64,000 bases of DNA from Mesorhizobium sp. M1E.F.Ca.ET.045.02.1.1 (GTDB lineage Bacteria; Pseudomonadota; Alphaproteobacteria; Rhizobiales; Rhizobiaceae): the NCBI RefSeq assembly GCF_003952485.1, contig NZ_CP034447.1, positions 1,178,001 through 1,242,000 of the forward strand. The letters run 5' to 3'. Positions within the stretch are counted from its first letter, which is position 1; the number at the start of each line of letters is the position of its first letter. A program made the position numbers and the translations under genes. The notes below the pieces were generated by a model. It did no database searches. It worked only from the letters and a program-made list of their open reading frames with translations, and had not been told where the DNA came from. Below, in pieces: positions 43,103-52,772 of the stretch.

Positions 43103-43501
43103 TTACTCCGCACTCAACCCGTAGCGCTCGACGACTTCGGCGTTGATCAGCTTCGCGTGCAGCGTCATCAGCACGATCTGGGCATCGAAGCTGTCGCCGG
43201 CTTCGAGCGCGGCCTCGATGCGGCGCTCGGCTTCCAGCGTCGGCTCTCTGCCATTGGCCTGCTCGAACACCTCCGGTCCGGCGACGCAATAGCTGCAAAG
43301 CTGCGCCACCGATTGATAGGCCTGAAGCGGCGGCTCGTCCGGCCAGCGGTCGTTCATCAAATTGACGATGGTGAGTTTAACTCCCTCTGGCACCAAGGCC
43401 GGATGCAGGTCCGCCTGGCGCAGGGCGTCGTCGAGTTGGCGCAGGTCGCCGGAGCGGCCGAACATACCGAGGAAGCCGAGTGAAGAGCGCCGTTTCGCCA
43501 T
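43103..43501 (-). CDS. conserved hypothetical protein
   Basis: A 132-residue soluble protein that I do not recognise beyond a rhizobial conserved hypothetical. It starts KRRSSLGFLGMFGRSGDLRQLDDALRQADLHPALVPEGVK in outline and ends in a mostly helical segment with AERRIEAALEAGDSFDAQIV. The single pair of nearby Cys-type residues (LCSYCVAG) gives a CxxC. It is convergent with the MttB-like gene (4 bases between stops) and starts 133 bases after the sugar-acid dehydratase gene. No signal peptide or membrane helix. Confidence 0.75.
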   Translation of the reverse strand: MAKRRSSLGFLGMFGRSGDLRQLDDALRQADLHPALVPEGVKLTIVNLMNDRWPDEPPLQAYQSVAQLCSYCVAGPEVFEQANGREPTLEAERRIEAALEAGDSFDAQIVLMTLHAKLINAEVVERYGLSAE

Positions 43502-43579
43502 GGATTGCCGCTCCTTCGTAGGACCGCCGAGATCGGGCTTATCTGTAGACGCCCCGCGGCCGAAACAAGGGCCATGACA

Positions 43580-43611
43580 AAGGGCGGCCCGCCGGATAGC
43601 GGACCGCCCTT
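43580..43611 (-). terminator. Rho-independent-like hairpin downstream of the dehydratase gene
   Basis: AAGGGCGG and CCGCCCTT with inner CCGC/GCGG arms (one mismatch) form a 13-position stem around a 6-base loop, 22 bases past the dehydratase stop. On the minus strand it is followed by TTTGTC, a weak U-run. Confidence 0.7.
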
Positions 43612-43633
43612 CGATTTTCGCCGTGCTCTGAAT

Positions 43634-45439
43634 TCAGTGGTTGTCGCGCGGCACGCCGCTGGTATGCGCGACGTCCTGGTACTTCACCGCCGGCTTCAGC
43701 ACCATGCCGGCCGAGAACTGGTCGACCATGCCGCGCTGGATCTCCTGCCAAGGCGTCTGGTGCTTGGGATAGTGATAGCCGCCATTGCCCTGCAGCTCGG
43801 CCTGCCGCCTGGCGATCTCCTCGTCGCTGACGAGGATGTTGGCCGTGCCCTTCTTCAGGTCGATGCGGACGCGGTCGCCGGTCTTGAGCAGTGCCAGGCC
43901 GCCGCCGACGGCGGCTTCCGGCGAGGCGTTGAGGATCGACGGTGAGCCGGACGTGCCGGACTGGCGACCGTCGCCGATGCAGGCCAGCGAATGGATGCCC
44001 TTCTTGATAAGGTAGGCCGGCGGCTGCATGTTGACCACCTCGGCGCCGCCCGGATAACCGACCGGACCGGCGCCGCGCATGAACAGGATGGTGTGCTCGT
44101 CGATGCCCTGCGCCGGATCGTCGATGCGGGCGTGGTAATCCTCCGGGCCGTCGAAGACCATGGCGTTGCCTTCGAAGGCCTCGGGGTCGTTCGGGTTGGA
44201 GAGATAACGCTCGCGGAATTCCGGCGAGATGCCGCTGGTTTTCATGATCGCGGAATCGAACAGATTGCCCTTGAGATTGATGAAGCCGGCATTGGCCTTG
44301 AGCGGCTTGGCGGCGCTGCTGATCACATCCGGGTTCTCGTTGGCGGCATCCCTGCAATTGTCGCCCATGGTCTTGCCGTTGACGGTGATCGCATCGGGGT
44401 GCGGCAGCAGGCCGCCCTTCATCAGCTCGGCCACCACCGCCGGCACGCCGCCGGCATGGTGATAGTCCTCGCCGAGATATTCGCCCGTCGGCTGCAAGTT
44501 GACCAGGAGCGGAATGTTGAGGCCGACATTCTGCCAGTCGTCATTGTCGAGCGGCACGCCGAGATGACGGGCAATGGCGTTGAGGTGGATCGGCGCGTTG
44601 GTCGAGCCGCCGATGGCCGAGTTGACGACGATGGCGTTTTCGAAGGCCTTGCGGGTCATGATGTCGGACGGCTTCAGGTCCTCATGCACCATCTCGACAA
44701 TGCGCCTGCCCGTCTCGTAGCCCATCTGGCCGCGCTCGCGATAGGGCGCGGGGATGGCGGCCGAGCCCGGCAGCTGCATGCCGAGCGCCTCGGCCAGCGA
44801 GTTCATCGTGGTGGCGGTGCCCATGGTGTTGCAATAGCCGGTCGACGGCGCCGAGGAGGCGACGATGTCCATGAACTCGTCATAGTCGATCTCGCCCGCC
44901 GACAGCCGTTGGCGCGATTCCCAGACGATGGTGCCGGAACCCGTGCGCTTGCCCTTGTGCCAGCCGTTGAGCATCGGACCGACCGAAAACGCGATCGCCG
45001 GAATGTTGACGGTGGCCGCCGCCATCAGCAGCGCGGGCGTGGTCTTGTCACAGCCGATGGTGAGCACGACGCCATCGATCGGATAGCCGTAAAGCACCTC
45101 GACCAGGCTGAGATAGGCGAGGTTGCGGTCGAGCGCCGCGGTCGGGCGCTTGCCGGTCTCCTGGATCGGATGGCACGGGAACTCGAACGGGATGCCGCCC
45201 ATGGACACGATGCCTTCGCGCACGCGCTTGGCGAGCTCGAGATGGTGACGATTGCAGGGCGAGAGATCGGAGCCGGTCTGGGCGATGCCGATCAGCGGCT
45301 TGCCCGACATCAGCTCGGCGCGCGTCAGCCCGTAATTCAGGTAACGCTCGAGATAGAGCGCCGTCATGCCCGGATTGTCGGGATTGTCGAACCACTCCTG
45401 CGAGCGAAATTTCTTCTTCTTGGTGGGGGCGCCTGCCAT
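43634..45439 (-). CDS. IlvD/Edd-family sugar-acid dehydratase (L-arabonate/D-xylonate type)
   Basis: A 601-residue dehydratase with the family's Fe-S cysteines in [27 protein letters not shown] and [19 protein letters not shown] segments; [26 protein letters not shown] is the family signature and [15 protein letters not shown] the catalytic Ser region. The [29 protein letters not shown] start points to the sugar-acid branch (arabonate, xylonate) rather than branched-chain amino-acid IlvD. It dehydrates an aldonic acid to a 2-keto-3-deoxy acid. The ATG at 45439 is used; a GntR-type dyad lies 12 bases upstream of it. Confidence 0.9.
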   Translation of the reverse strand: MAGAPTKKKKFRSQEWFDNPDNPGMTALYLERYLNYGLTRAELMSGKPLIGIAQTGSDLSPCNRHHLELAKRVREGIVSMGGIPFEFPCHPIQETGKRPTAALDRNLAYLSLVEVLYGYPIDGVVLTIGCDKTTPALLMAAATVNIPAIAFSVGPMLNGWHKGKRTGSGTIVWESRQRLSAGEIDYDEFMDIVASSAPSTGYCNTMGTATTMNSLAEALGMQLPGSAAIPAPYRERGQMGYETGRRIVEMVHEDLKPSDIMTRKAFENAIVVNSAIGGSTNAPIHLNAIARHLGVPLDNDDWQNVGLNIPLLVNLQPTGEYLGEDYHHAGGVPAVVAELMKGGLLPHPDAITVNGKTMGDNCRDAANENPDVISSAAKPLKANAGFINLKGNLFDSAIMKTSGISPEFRERYLSNPNDPEAFEGNAMVFDGPEDYHARIDDPAQGIDEHTILFMRGAGPVGYPGGAEVVNMQPPAYLIKKGIHSLACIGDGRQSGTSGSPSILNASPEAAVGGGLALLKTGDRVRIDLKKGTANILVSDEEIARRQAELQGNGGYHYPKHQTPWQEIQRGMVDQFSAGMVLKPAVKYQDVAHTSGVPRDNH

Positions 45440-45451
45440 CGTGGTCTCCGT

Positions 45452-45466
45452 ATTTGTATGACAAAT
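45452..45466. promoter_or_regulatory. GntR/FadR-type operator candidate
   Basis: ATTTGTATGACAAAT is a perfect 6-3-6 dyad. TTGT-N3-ACAA is the usual form of FadR/GntR-subfamily operators that control sugar-acid genes. It lies between the divergent dehydratase and CoxG-like genes, close to the dehydratase start. No GntR repressor of that subfamily is encoded in the window. Confidence 0.65.
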
Positions 45467-45589
45467 CGATATGCCAATGCGCTCATGCAGGCAAGAGGTA
45501 CAAGCGCCGCGACCCCGCACTTTGGTGCGATAGACAGATAAAGGGCCGCGCGCTACGACCAATGGGCATCAGCAATGCGGGAGGTCTTG

Positions 45590-46042
45590 ATGGCTTTGGT
45601 GATCGAAGGCGAGGAACGCATCGCCGCACCTGTCGAGAAAGTGTGGAAAGCCCTCAACGACCCGGGCATCCTCAAGGAGGCCATTCCCGGCTGCCAGAGC
45701 CTGGAGAAGAAATCGGACACCGAGATGGCCGCGACGGTGGTGCTGAAGATCGGGCCGATCAAGGCGACCTTCAACGGCGAGGTCACATTGAAGAACCTCA
45801 AGCCGCCGCATTCCTACACCATCCGGGGCGAAGGCAAGGGCGGCATTGCCGGTTTCGCCAAGGGCGGCGCCGACGTGACGCTGACCGCCGACGGCGCGGA
45901 CACGACAGTGCTCAAATACGCAGCCAAGGCCGATGTCGGCGGCAAGATCGCCCAGCTCGGCAGCCGGCTGATCGAATCGACCTCGAAGAAGCTCGCCGGG
46001 CAGTTCTTCACGACGTTCGGCAACAGGGTGGGGAACGGCTGA
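45590..46042 (+). CDS. CoxG-like SRPBCC-domain protein
   Basis: A 150-residue protein of the CO-dehydrogenase-subunit-G family: EGEERIAAPVEKVWKALNDPGILKEAIPGCQSLEKKSD-type start, then IKATFNGEVTLKNLKPPHSYTI and GFAKGGADVTLTADGADTTVLKY. The SRPBCC fold binds hydrophobic ligands or quinones; in cox operons CoxG helps attach the dehydrogenase to the membrane. No molybdenum hydroxylase gene is adjacent, so its partner is elsewhere. The ATG at 45590 has GGGAGG 5 bases upstream; the longer frame starting at 45575 lacks one. It lacks the C-terminal membrane helix of longer CoxG proteins. Confidence 0.88.
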   Translation: MALVIEGEERIAAPVEKVWKALNDPGILKEAIPGCQSLEKKSDTEMAATVVLKIGPIKATFNGEVTLKNLKPPHSYTIRGEGKGGIAGFAKGGADVTLTADGADTTVLKYAAKADVGGKIAQLGSRLIESTSKKLAGQFFTTFGNRVGNG

Positions 46043-46049
46043 GCCGTCC

Positions 46050-47207
46050 CTACTCGAACACGATCGAGGGTACGGCGGCTTCCGCCGCGCCGCGTTCCTC
46101 CTGAACCCTCTCCCAGACCCTCGAGGCGATGTCGCGATAGATCTTCGCCTCGGCGCCGTCGGGCTTCGAAACCACGACCGGGGCGCCGGCGTCCGAACTC
46201 TCGCGAATGCCCATTTCGAGCGGCACTTCGCCCAGGAAGGTGACGCCGAGCCGTTCAGCCTCGCGGCGCGCGCCGCCATGGCCGAAAATATCGTAGCGTT
46301 TGCCGGTGTCGGGCGCGAGGAAATAGCTCATGTTCTCGACGATACCGAGCAGCGGCACGTCGACCTTCTTGAACATGTTGAGGCCCTTGCGGGCGTCGAT
46401 CAGCGCCAGATCCTGCGGCGTCGAAACGATAACGGCGCCGGCGAGCGGCACCTGCTGCGCCATGGTGAGCTGGGCGTCGCCGGTGCCGGGCGGCATGTCG
46501 ACGACCAGTATGTCGAGCGCGCCCCACTCGACCTCGCGCAGCATCTGCGTCAGCGCCGACATCACCATCGGGCCGCGCCAGATCATCGGCGTCTCCTCGT
46601 CGACGAGGAAGCCCATCGACATCACCTTGAGGCCGTAATTCTGCATCGGCCTCAGGATCTTGCCGTCAACGGTCTGCGGCCGGCCGTGGATGTTGAGCAG
46701 CCTCGGCATCGACGGTCCGTAGATGTCGGCATCGAGCACGCCGACCTTCAGGCCGTTCGCGGCAAGGCCGAGCGCCAGGTTGACGGCGGTGGTCGATTTG
46801 CCGACGCCGCCCTTGCCGGACGCGACGGCGATGATCGCATCGATGCCGGGCACGCCGCGCTTGCCGTGGCTGTGCGAAGCGGGCGCCTGCGGGGCGGAAC
46901 GCTGCGGAGCGGGCCGTTGCGCCGGGCGCGGCGGAACCGGCGCTTCCATGCCGCCGCCTTTCTTCTCGGCCGTCAACGCGACAACGGCGTTGGCGACACC
47001 GGGAATGGCTTTGACGGTGCGTTCGGCGGCGGCGCGCAGCGGCTCCAGTTCCTGCGCGCGGGCGGCGGGAACGGTGATCGAGAAGAACACCTTGGAATCG
47101 GCGATGAAAATTTCGGAGACCAGGCCGAGGTCGACGATATTGCCGGTGAAATCCGGCCCGTTGACCGTCTTCAGGTGCTCGATGACGGTTTCCTTGGTGA
47201 CGGTCAT
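46050..47207 (-). CDS. mrp: Mrp/ApbC-family Fe-S cluster carrier ATPase
   Basis: A 385-residue Mrp protein. An N-terminal MIP18/DUF59 domain (residues 1-90) is joined by a Pro/Ala/Gln-rich linker (about 95-130) to a ParA-like ATPase with the deviant Walker A VASGKGGVGKSTTAVNLA, DADIYGPSMPRLL and DMPPGTGDAQLT. The CxxC that coordinates the bridging cluster in many Mrp proteins is absent: after ENMSYF the sequence reads LAPDTGKRYDIFGHGG. Start ATG at 47207 follows GAGGAAAG. It is convergent with the CoxG-like gene (7 bases between stops). Confidence 0.93.
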   Translation of the reverse strand: MTVTKETVIEHLKTVNGPDFTGNIVDLGLVSEIFIADSKVFFSITVPAARAQELEPLRAAAERTVKAIPGVANAVVALTAEKKGGGMEAPVPPRPAQRPAPQRSAPQAPASHSHGKRGVPGIDAIIAVASGKGGVGKSTTAVNLALGLAANGLKVGVLDADIYGPSMPRLLNIHGRPQTVDGKILRPMQNYGLKVMSMGFLVDEETPMIWRGPMVMSALTQMLREVEWGALDILVVDMPPGTGDAQLTMAQQVPLAGAVIVSTPQDLALIDARKGLNMFKKVDVPLLGIVENMSYFLAPDTGKRYDIFGHGGARREAERLGVTFLGEVPLEMGIRESSDAGAPVVVSKPDGAEAKIYRDIASRVWERVQEERGAAEAAVPSIVFE

Positions 47208-47424
47208 GATCTTTCCTCGGGGTTTGGCATTCCAGATAGTGCAGTTCTCGGAGAGAACCAAGCCGTGGAGCAATGGCTCTTCCGATGTGCCTCGGAAATC
47301 GACGGATGGTGTCGGCTTGCCGACCGGCCGAAACCGGTTTCAGGCTCGGTCATAGATAAACGGGGCGCCCGCGCTATTTCGATTGCCATCAACATCGGCA
47401 CGACAACCGTCAAAGGAGACAGTC

Positions 47425-47802
47425 ATGCTCGAAAACAGCAACGCAACGGCCAATCTCGCGGTCAAGGACCTGGAGAAGGCAAAGGCCTTCTATGAAGGAA
47501 CGCTCGGCCTCAAGCAGGTCGACGACATGGCCGGCGAGCTGATCGTCTACAAAAGCGGCGACACGGTCATCAATGTCTATCATTCGCAATTCGCCGGCAC
47601 CAACAAGGCGACGGCGGTGACCTGGGCGGTCGGCGGCCAGATCGAGCCCATCGTCAAGTCCCTGAAGTCGAAGGGCGTCAGCTTCGAGCACTACGAAATG
47701 CCCGGCCTGACCCTCGAGGGCGATATTCATGTCGGCTACGACATGAAAGTCGCCTGGTTCAAGGATCCGGACGGCAACATTCTAAATCTCGTGGGCAAAT
47801 AG
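47425..47802 (+). CDS. VOC-family protein
   Basis: A 125-residue glyoxalase/bleomycin-resistance-type protein: NATANLAVKDLEKAKAFYEGTLGL start, central VINVYHSQFAGTNKATAVTWAVGG, and end VAWFKDPDGNILNLVG. AAAGGAGAC ends 5 bases before the ATG at 47425, which decides that start over the upstream in-frame codon. Single-module proteins of this type dimerise. Divergent from mrp; function unknown. Confidence 0.87.
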   Translation: MLENSNATANLAVKDLEKAKAFYEGTLGLKQVDDMAGELIVYKSGDTVINVYHSQFAGTNKATAVTWAVGGQIEPIVKSLKSKGVSFEHYEMPGLTLEGDIHVGYDMKVAWFKDPDGNILNLVGK

Positions 47803-47830
47803 CTTCGCCCGCAGAAGCAGGCAGGCCGCA

Positions 47831-48835
<1,005 letters not shown>

Positions 48836-48838
48836 CGC

Positions 48839-49480
48839 CTATACGTTCTCGATCACGATGCCGCTGATCTCATTGGCGACGTCCTCGAAACGGTCGACCA
48901 CCTTTTCCAGCTCACCATAGATTTCGCTGCCGATGAGATAGGCCATGGGATCGCTGCGGCCATGCCGCTTGAAGAGGTCCTTCAGACCCTGCTCGTGCAG
49001 ATCGTCAGCCCGCCCTTCGACGCGCATGACCTCCTCGGCGATGGCGTTCAGCCGTACCGTGTTTGCCCCAACCTTGCCGAGCAGCGGGATCGCCTCCGCG
49101 ATCAGCCGGGCGGCTTGGACGATGATACCGCCCATCTCCTGCATCAGCGGATCGAATTCCTTCTTCTCGAACAGCTTCACGGTCTTGACCGTCTTGTGCA
49201 TCATGTCGATGGCGTCATCCATGGACTGGATCAGGTCTTTGATGTCGCCGCGGTCGAACGGGGTGATGAACGAGCGCCTGACGGCAAGCAGCACCTCCGC
49301 GGTGATGCCGTCCGCTTCGTCCTCGAGATCGACGACCTTCTGACACCAACGGTCGGTGTCCTTGCCCTGGAGAAGCTGCTCGAGCGCCTCGGCGCCGCCA
49401 ACCACCGTGCGCGAATGCCGTTCGAACAGGTCGAAGAAGCGATCCTCGCGCGGCAACAGCTTGCGAAACCAACCCAGCAT
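48839..49480 (-). CDS. DUF47-family PhoU-like phosphate transport regulator
   Basis: A 213-residue all-helical protein: LGWFRKLLPREDRFFDLFERHSRTVVGGAEALEQLL in outline, then DLEDEADGITAEVLLAVRRSFITPFDRGDIKDLIQSMDDAID. The ExxxD and DxxxD acidic sets are as in PhoU, which bind metal clusters. It is encoded first in the operon with pit and probably adjusts Pit activity at the membrane. Nothing unusual. Confidence 0.93.
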   Translation of the reverse strand: MLGWFRKLLPREDRFFDLFERHSRTVVGGAEALEQLLQGKDTDRWCQKVVDLEDEADGITAEVLLAVRRSFITPFDRGDIKDLIQSMDDAIDMMHKTVKTVKLFEKKEFDPLMQEMGGIIVQAARLIAEAIPLLGKVGANTVRLNAIAEEVMRVEGRADDLHEQGLKDLFKRHGRSDPMAYLIGSEIYGELEKVVDRFEDVANEISGIVIENV

Positions 49481-49635
49481 GTCATCCTCCCTGCTTCCGC
49501 CTATCCCACATAACGCCTTGCGCGGCGCGGGAAAACAGATAGCCGGCTCAAAAATGTGGACGATGCGGCCTTCAAGCGCTTCTTGCGAAGCAAGGCAATT
49601 TCCCCGACTTTGGGGGAACGCCGAGACCGGATGAC

Positions 49636-50535
49636 ATGATCGACAAGCTGGAATTCTTCATCGCTTTAGCCAAGGAAGAGCATTTCGGCCGGGCGGCGGA
49701 GATGTGCGGCGTCACCCAACCGACGTTGTCGGCCGGCATCAAGCAACTGGAGGAGCAACTCGGCGTCATGCTTGTGCTGCGCGGCTCGCGTTTCCAGGGG
49801 CTGACGCCGGAAGGCAAGCAGGTGCTGGGATGGGCGCGCCGCATCGTCGGCGATTCGAGGGCGATGCGGGAGGAGATGCGGGCGGCGCGGCGCGGTTTGT
49901 CCGGCCGCATTCGCATCGCGGCGGTCCCCACCGCTTTGGCCATGGTGGCGCGGCTTACAACCCCGTTCCGCGAGAAGCATCCGGGCGTCACCTTCTCGGT
50001 GCTGTCGCGCACCTCGATCGAGGTGCTGACACTGCTCGGCAATCTCGATATCGATGCCGGCATCACTTATCTCGACAACGAGCCTCTCGGCCGGGTGACC
50101 AGCGTGCCGCTCTATGACGAGCGCTACCAGCTGATCACGGCGATCGGAAACCCCTATTCCGACCGCGACAAAGTGTCGTGGGCCGAGATCAGCCAGCTGC
50201 CGCTCTGCCTTCTGACGCCGGATATGCAGAACCGCCGCATCATCGACCAGCATCTGGCGGAAGCGGGCGTCCAGGTGTGGCCGACGCTGGAATCCAACTC
50301 GATGATCGTCTTGTTCTCACATATCCGGACCGGCAAATGGTCGTCGATCATGCCGCTTAACCTTGCGGAAACATTCGGCTTTTCCGAACCGATCCGGGCC
50401 ATTCCGATCGTCGAGCCGGATGCCAGCCACACGGTGGGGCTGGTGGCGGCACCGCGCGAGCCGCATACGCCGCTGGTGCAGGCGCTGCTGGACGAGGCAA
50501 TGGCGCTGGCAGACGATTTCCGCGCCCACCGCTAG
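49636..50535 (+). CDS. LysR-family transcriptional regulator, probable fds regulator
   Basis: A 299-residue LysR protein: winged helix in residues 1-65 (IDKLEFFIALAKEEHFGRAAEMCGVTQPTLSAGIKQLE in outline), then a periplasmic-binding-like effector domain from about 90 (SGRIRIAAVPTALAMVARLTTPF). It stands upstream of, and reads toward, the formate dehydrogenase operon, the position of the formate-dehydrogenase LysR regulators in other proteobacteria. Two dyads lie between it and fdsG. LysR proteins typically bind T-N11-A dyads and respond to a small metabolite, perhaps formate or an oxidised C1 compound. Confidence 0.9.
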   Translation: MIDKLEFFIALAKEEHFGRAAEMCGVTQPTLSAGIKQLEEQLGVMLVLRGSRFQGLTPEGKQVLGWARRIVGDSRAMREEMRAARRGLSGRIRIAAVPTALAMVARLTTPFREKHPGVTFSVLSRTSIEVLTLLGNLDIDAGITYLDNEPLGRVTSVPLYDERYQLITAIGNPYSDRDKVSWAEISQLPLCLLTPDMQNRRIIDQHLAEAGVQVWPTLESNSMIVLFSHIRTGKWSSIMPLNLAETFGFSEPIRAIPIVEPDASHTVGLVAAPREPHTPLVQALLDEAMALADDFRAHR

Positions 50536-50562
50536 GTTAGACAATGCGGACCGATCGTCTTT

Positions 50563-50579
50563 GATAGAAATTTTCTATC
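50563..50579. promoter_or_regulatory. ATAG-N7-CTAT dyad upstream of fds
   Basis: GATAGAAATTTTCTATC is a perfect 8-1-8 palindrome 28 bases after the LysR stop. ATAG-N7-CTAT is the half-site pair described for the LysR protein OxyR, so LysR binding is plausible. A second ATAG-N7-CTAT pair in phase is not present. Confidence 0.6.
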
Positions 50580-50652
50580 GATCGACGGGACGGCTTTATT
50601 GATCTCGGGGGTTTCCTCTGATTTCGTAAGGACTTAGCGATATTGCGTCCTG

Positions 50653-50698
50653 TGTATGTCGTTGCCCCAAAACCGCTCTATATTTGGGGTGACATACA
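50653..50698. promoter_or_regulatory. large nested dyad immediately upstream of fdsG
   Basis: Outer arms TGTATGTC / GACATACA and inner arms CCCCAAA / TTTGGGG surround an 11-base spacer, ending 31 bases before the fdsG start. The inner pair fits the LysR T-N11-A layout. In RNA it could fold into a stem of 15 pairs with an asymmetric bulge (4 against 1 base), so a leader structure is also possible. Confidence 0.6.
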
Positions 50699-50729
50699 TT
50701 AGGTCGCCAACGACCAGGGAGGGCGCTGC

Positions 50730-51209
50730 ATGCCGATGCAGCCTGCAAGTACCGAGATCGCGTCGCGCACGGCGGCGATCGTCAATGAGTTGAAGGGCCT
50801 CGAAGGCCCCTTGCTGCCGATCCTCCATGAACTCCAGGAAGAGTTCGGCCATGTGCCGCAGGCCGCCCTGCCGGTTATTGCCGACGGGCTGAACCTGTCC
50901 AGGGCCGAAGTCCACGGCGTCGTCACGTTCTATCATGATTTCCGCGCCCGGCCGGCCGGCCGGCATGTCTTGAAGCTCTGCCAGGCGGAAGCCTGCCAGT
51001 CGATGGGTTCGGAGGCGGTCGCCGCCAAGGTCAAGCAGTTGCTCGGCATCGATTTCCACGAGACCGCCCGCGACGGATCGGTTACACTGGAGCCGGTCTA
51101 TTGCCTCGGGCTTTGCGCCTGCTCGCCATCGGCAATGCTGGACGGCGAAGTGATCGGCCGGCTCGATGACGAGAAGATCGAAGAGATTGTCGCGGAGGTG
51201 CGTTCATGA
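50730..51209 (+). CDS. fdsG: NAD-dependent formate dehydrogenase gamma subunit
   Basis: A 159-residue NuoE-like thioredoxin-fold subunit binding one 2Fe-2S cluster: LPILHELQEEFGHVPQAALPVIADGLNLSRAEVHGVVTFY in outline, ligands C-x4-C in CQAEACQSMG and C-x3-C in CLGLCACSP. It passes electrons within the soluble FDH diaphorase part. GGGAGGG lies before the ATG at 50730; a second ATG two codons on is possible. It overlaps fdsB by 4 bases. Confidence 0.95.
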   Translation: MPMQPASTEIASRTAAIVNELKGLEGPLLPILHELQEEFGHVPQAALPVIADGLNLSRAEVHGVVTFYHDFRARPAGRHVLKLCQAEACQSMGSEAVAAKVKQLLGIDFHETARDGSVTLEPVYCLGLCACSPSAMLDGEVIGRLDDEKIEEIVAEVRS

Positions 51210-52762
51210 TCCCGCGCATCTATATTCCCGCGGATTCCGGCGCGCTGGCGCTTGGCGCCGAAAAGGTCGCCAAAGCGATCGAGAAGGAGCTCAAGGAGCG
51301 CGGCGTCGAAGCCAAGATCGTGCGCAACGGCTCACGCGGCGCCTATTTCCTGGAGCCGATGGTCGAGGTGGCGACAGCCGAGGGTCGCGTCGCCTACGGG
51401 CCGGTGAAGCCATCTGACGTCAAAAGCCTGTTCGACAGCGGCTTCCTCAAGGGCGGCCCGCACAAGCGCTGGCTCGGCGCACCCGACAAGATTCCCTTCC
51501 TCGCCAAGCAGACCCGGCTGACCTTCGCGCGCTGCGGCGTCATCGATCCGCTGTCGCTCGACAGCTACAAGTCGCATAGCGGGCTGAGCGGCCTGCAGAA
51601 TGCTGTGGCGATGGCGCCCCCCGACATCGTGAAACAGGTGACCGAATCCGGCCTGCGCGGCCGCGGCGGCGCCGGCTTCCCGACCGGCATCAAGTGGAAG
51701 ACGGTGCTGGATACCAAATCCGACCAAAAATACATCGTCTGCAACGCCGACGAGGGCGACAGCGCCACTTTCGCCGACCGCATGATCATGGAAGGCGATC
51801 CCTTCGTGCTGATCGAAGGCATGGCGATCGCCGGCATCGCCACCGGCGCGACCAAGGGTTTCGTCTATATCCGCTCGGAATATCCGCATGCGGTGGCGAC
51901 GATGAACAAGGCCGTCGCGATCGCCCGCAAGGCCGGCGTGCTCGGCGCCAATGTGCTCGGCTCGCCCAATGCCTTCGACATGGAGATCCGCGTCGGCGCC
52001 GGCGCTTATGTCTGCGGCGAGGAAACCTCGCTGTTGAACAGCCTTGAAGGCAAGCGCGGCGTGGTGCGCGCCAAGCCGCCGCTGCCGGCGATTCAAGGCT
52101 TGTTCGGCAAGCCGACGGTGATCAACAACGTCATTTCGCTGGCCTCGGTGCCGATCATCATGGACAAGGGCGCCGCATACTACAAAGATTTCGGCATGGG
52201 CCGCTCGCGCGGCACGATCCCGATCCAGATCGCCGGCAACGTCAAGCATGGCGGGCTGTTCGAAACCGCCTTCGGCCTGACGCTGGGCGAGATCGTCGAC
52301 AAGATCGGCGGCGGCACGGCTTCGGGACGTCCGGTGAAGGCGGTGCAGGTCGGCGGCCCGCTCGGCGCCTATTTCCCGCGCACGCTGTTCGACACGCCGT
52401 TCGACTACGAAGCCTTCGCCGCCAAGGACGGGCTGATCGGCCATGCCGGCATCACTGTGTTCGACGACACCGCCGACATGATGAAGCAGGCGCGCTTCGC
52501 CATGGAATTCTGCGCCATCGAAAGCTGCGGCAAGTGCACGCCCTGCCGCATCGGCTCGACGCGCGGCATGGAGGTTCTCGACAAGGTCGCGGCCGGCATC
52601 GAAGCGGAGAAGAACCTCGCTCTGGTCACCGACCTCTGCAACACGATGAAGTTCGGATCGCTCTGTGCGCTGGGCGGCTTCACGCCTTACCCGGTGATGA
52701 GCTCGATCACGCATTTCCCCGAGGATTTCAAGCCGGCGCCGGCGCGCGTGGCTGCCGAATAG
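51206..52762 (+). CDS. fdsB: NAD-dependent formate dehydrogenase beta subunit (NADH-binding)
   Basis: A 518-residue NuoF-like subunit. An N-terminal thioredoxin-like part (about 1-110) precedes the FMN/NAD domain with LRGRGGAGFPTGIKWK, NADEGDSATFADRMIMEGDP and GAGAYVCGEETSLLNSLEG. The C-terminal 4Fe-4S site is ESCGKCTPCRIGSTRGM plus the later CNTM/CALGG cysteines. It reduces NAD+ with electrons coming from formate. Start overlaps the fdsG stop as ATGA. Confidence 0.96.
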   Translation: MIPRIYIPADSGALALGAEKVAKAIEKELKERGVEAKIVRNGSRGAYFLEPMVEVATAEGRVAYGPVKPSDVKSLFDSGFLKGGPHKRWLGAPDKIPFLAKQTRLTFARCGVIDPLSLDSYKSHSGLSGLQNAVAMAPPDIVKQVTESGLRGRGGAGFPTGIKWKTVLDTKSDQKYIVCNADEGDSATFADRMIMEGDPFVLIEGMAIAGIATGATKGFVYIRSEYPHAVATMNKAVAIARKAGVLGANVLGSPNAFDMEIRVGAGAYVCGEETSLLNSLEGKRGVVRAKPPLPAIQGLFGKPTVINNVISLASVPIIMDKGAAYYKDFGMGRSRGTIPIQIAGNVKHGGLFETAFGLTLGEIVDKIGGGTASGRPVKAVQVGGPLGAYFPRTLFDTPFDYEAFAAKDGLIGHAGITVFDDTADMMKQARFAMEFCAIESCGKCTPCRIGSTRGMEVLDKVAAGIEAEKNLALVTDLCNTMKFGSLCALGGFTPYPVMSSITHFPEDFKPAPARVAAE

Positions 52763-52772
52763 GAGCTGGCAG

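Noticed and set aside
45454..46104. Frame overlapping the CoxG-like gene in another frame
   Set aside because: Arg/Gly/Gln-rich shadow; the SRPBCC motifs and ribosome-binding site belong to the frame starting at 45590.
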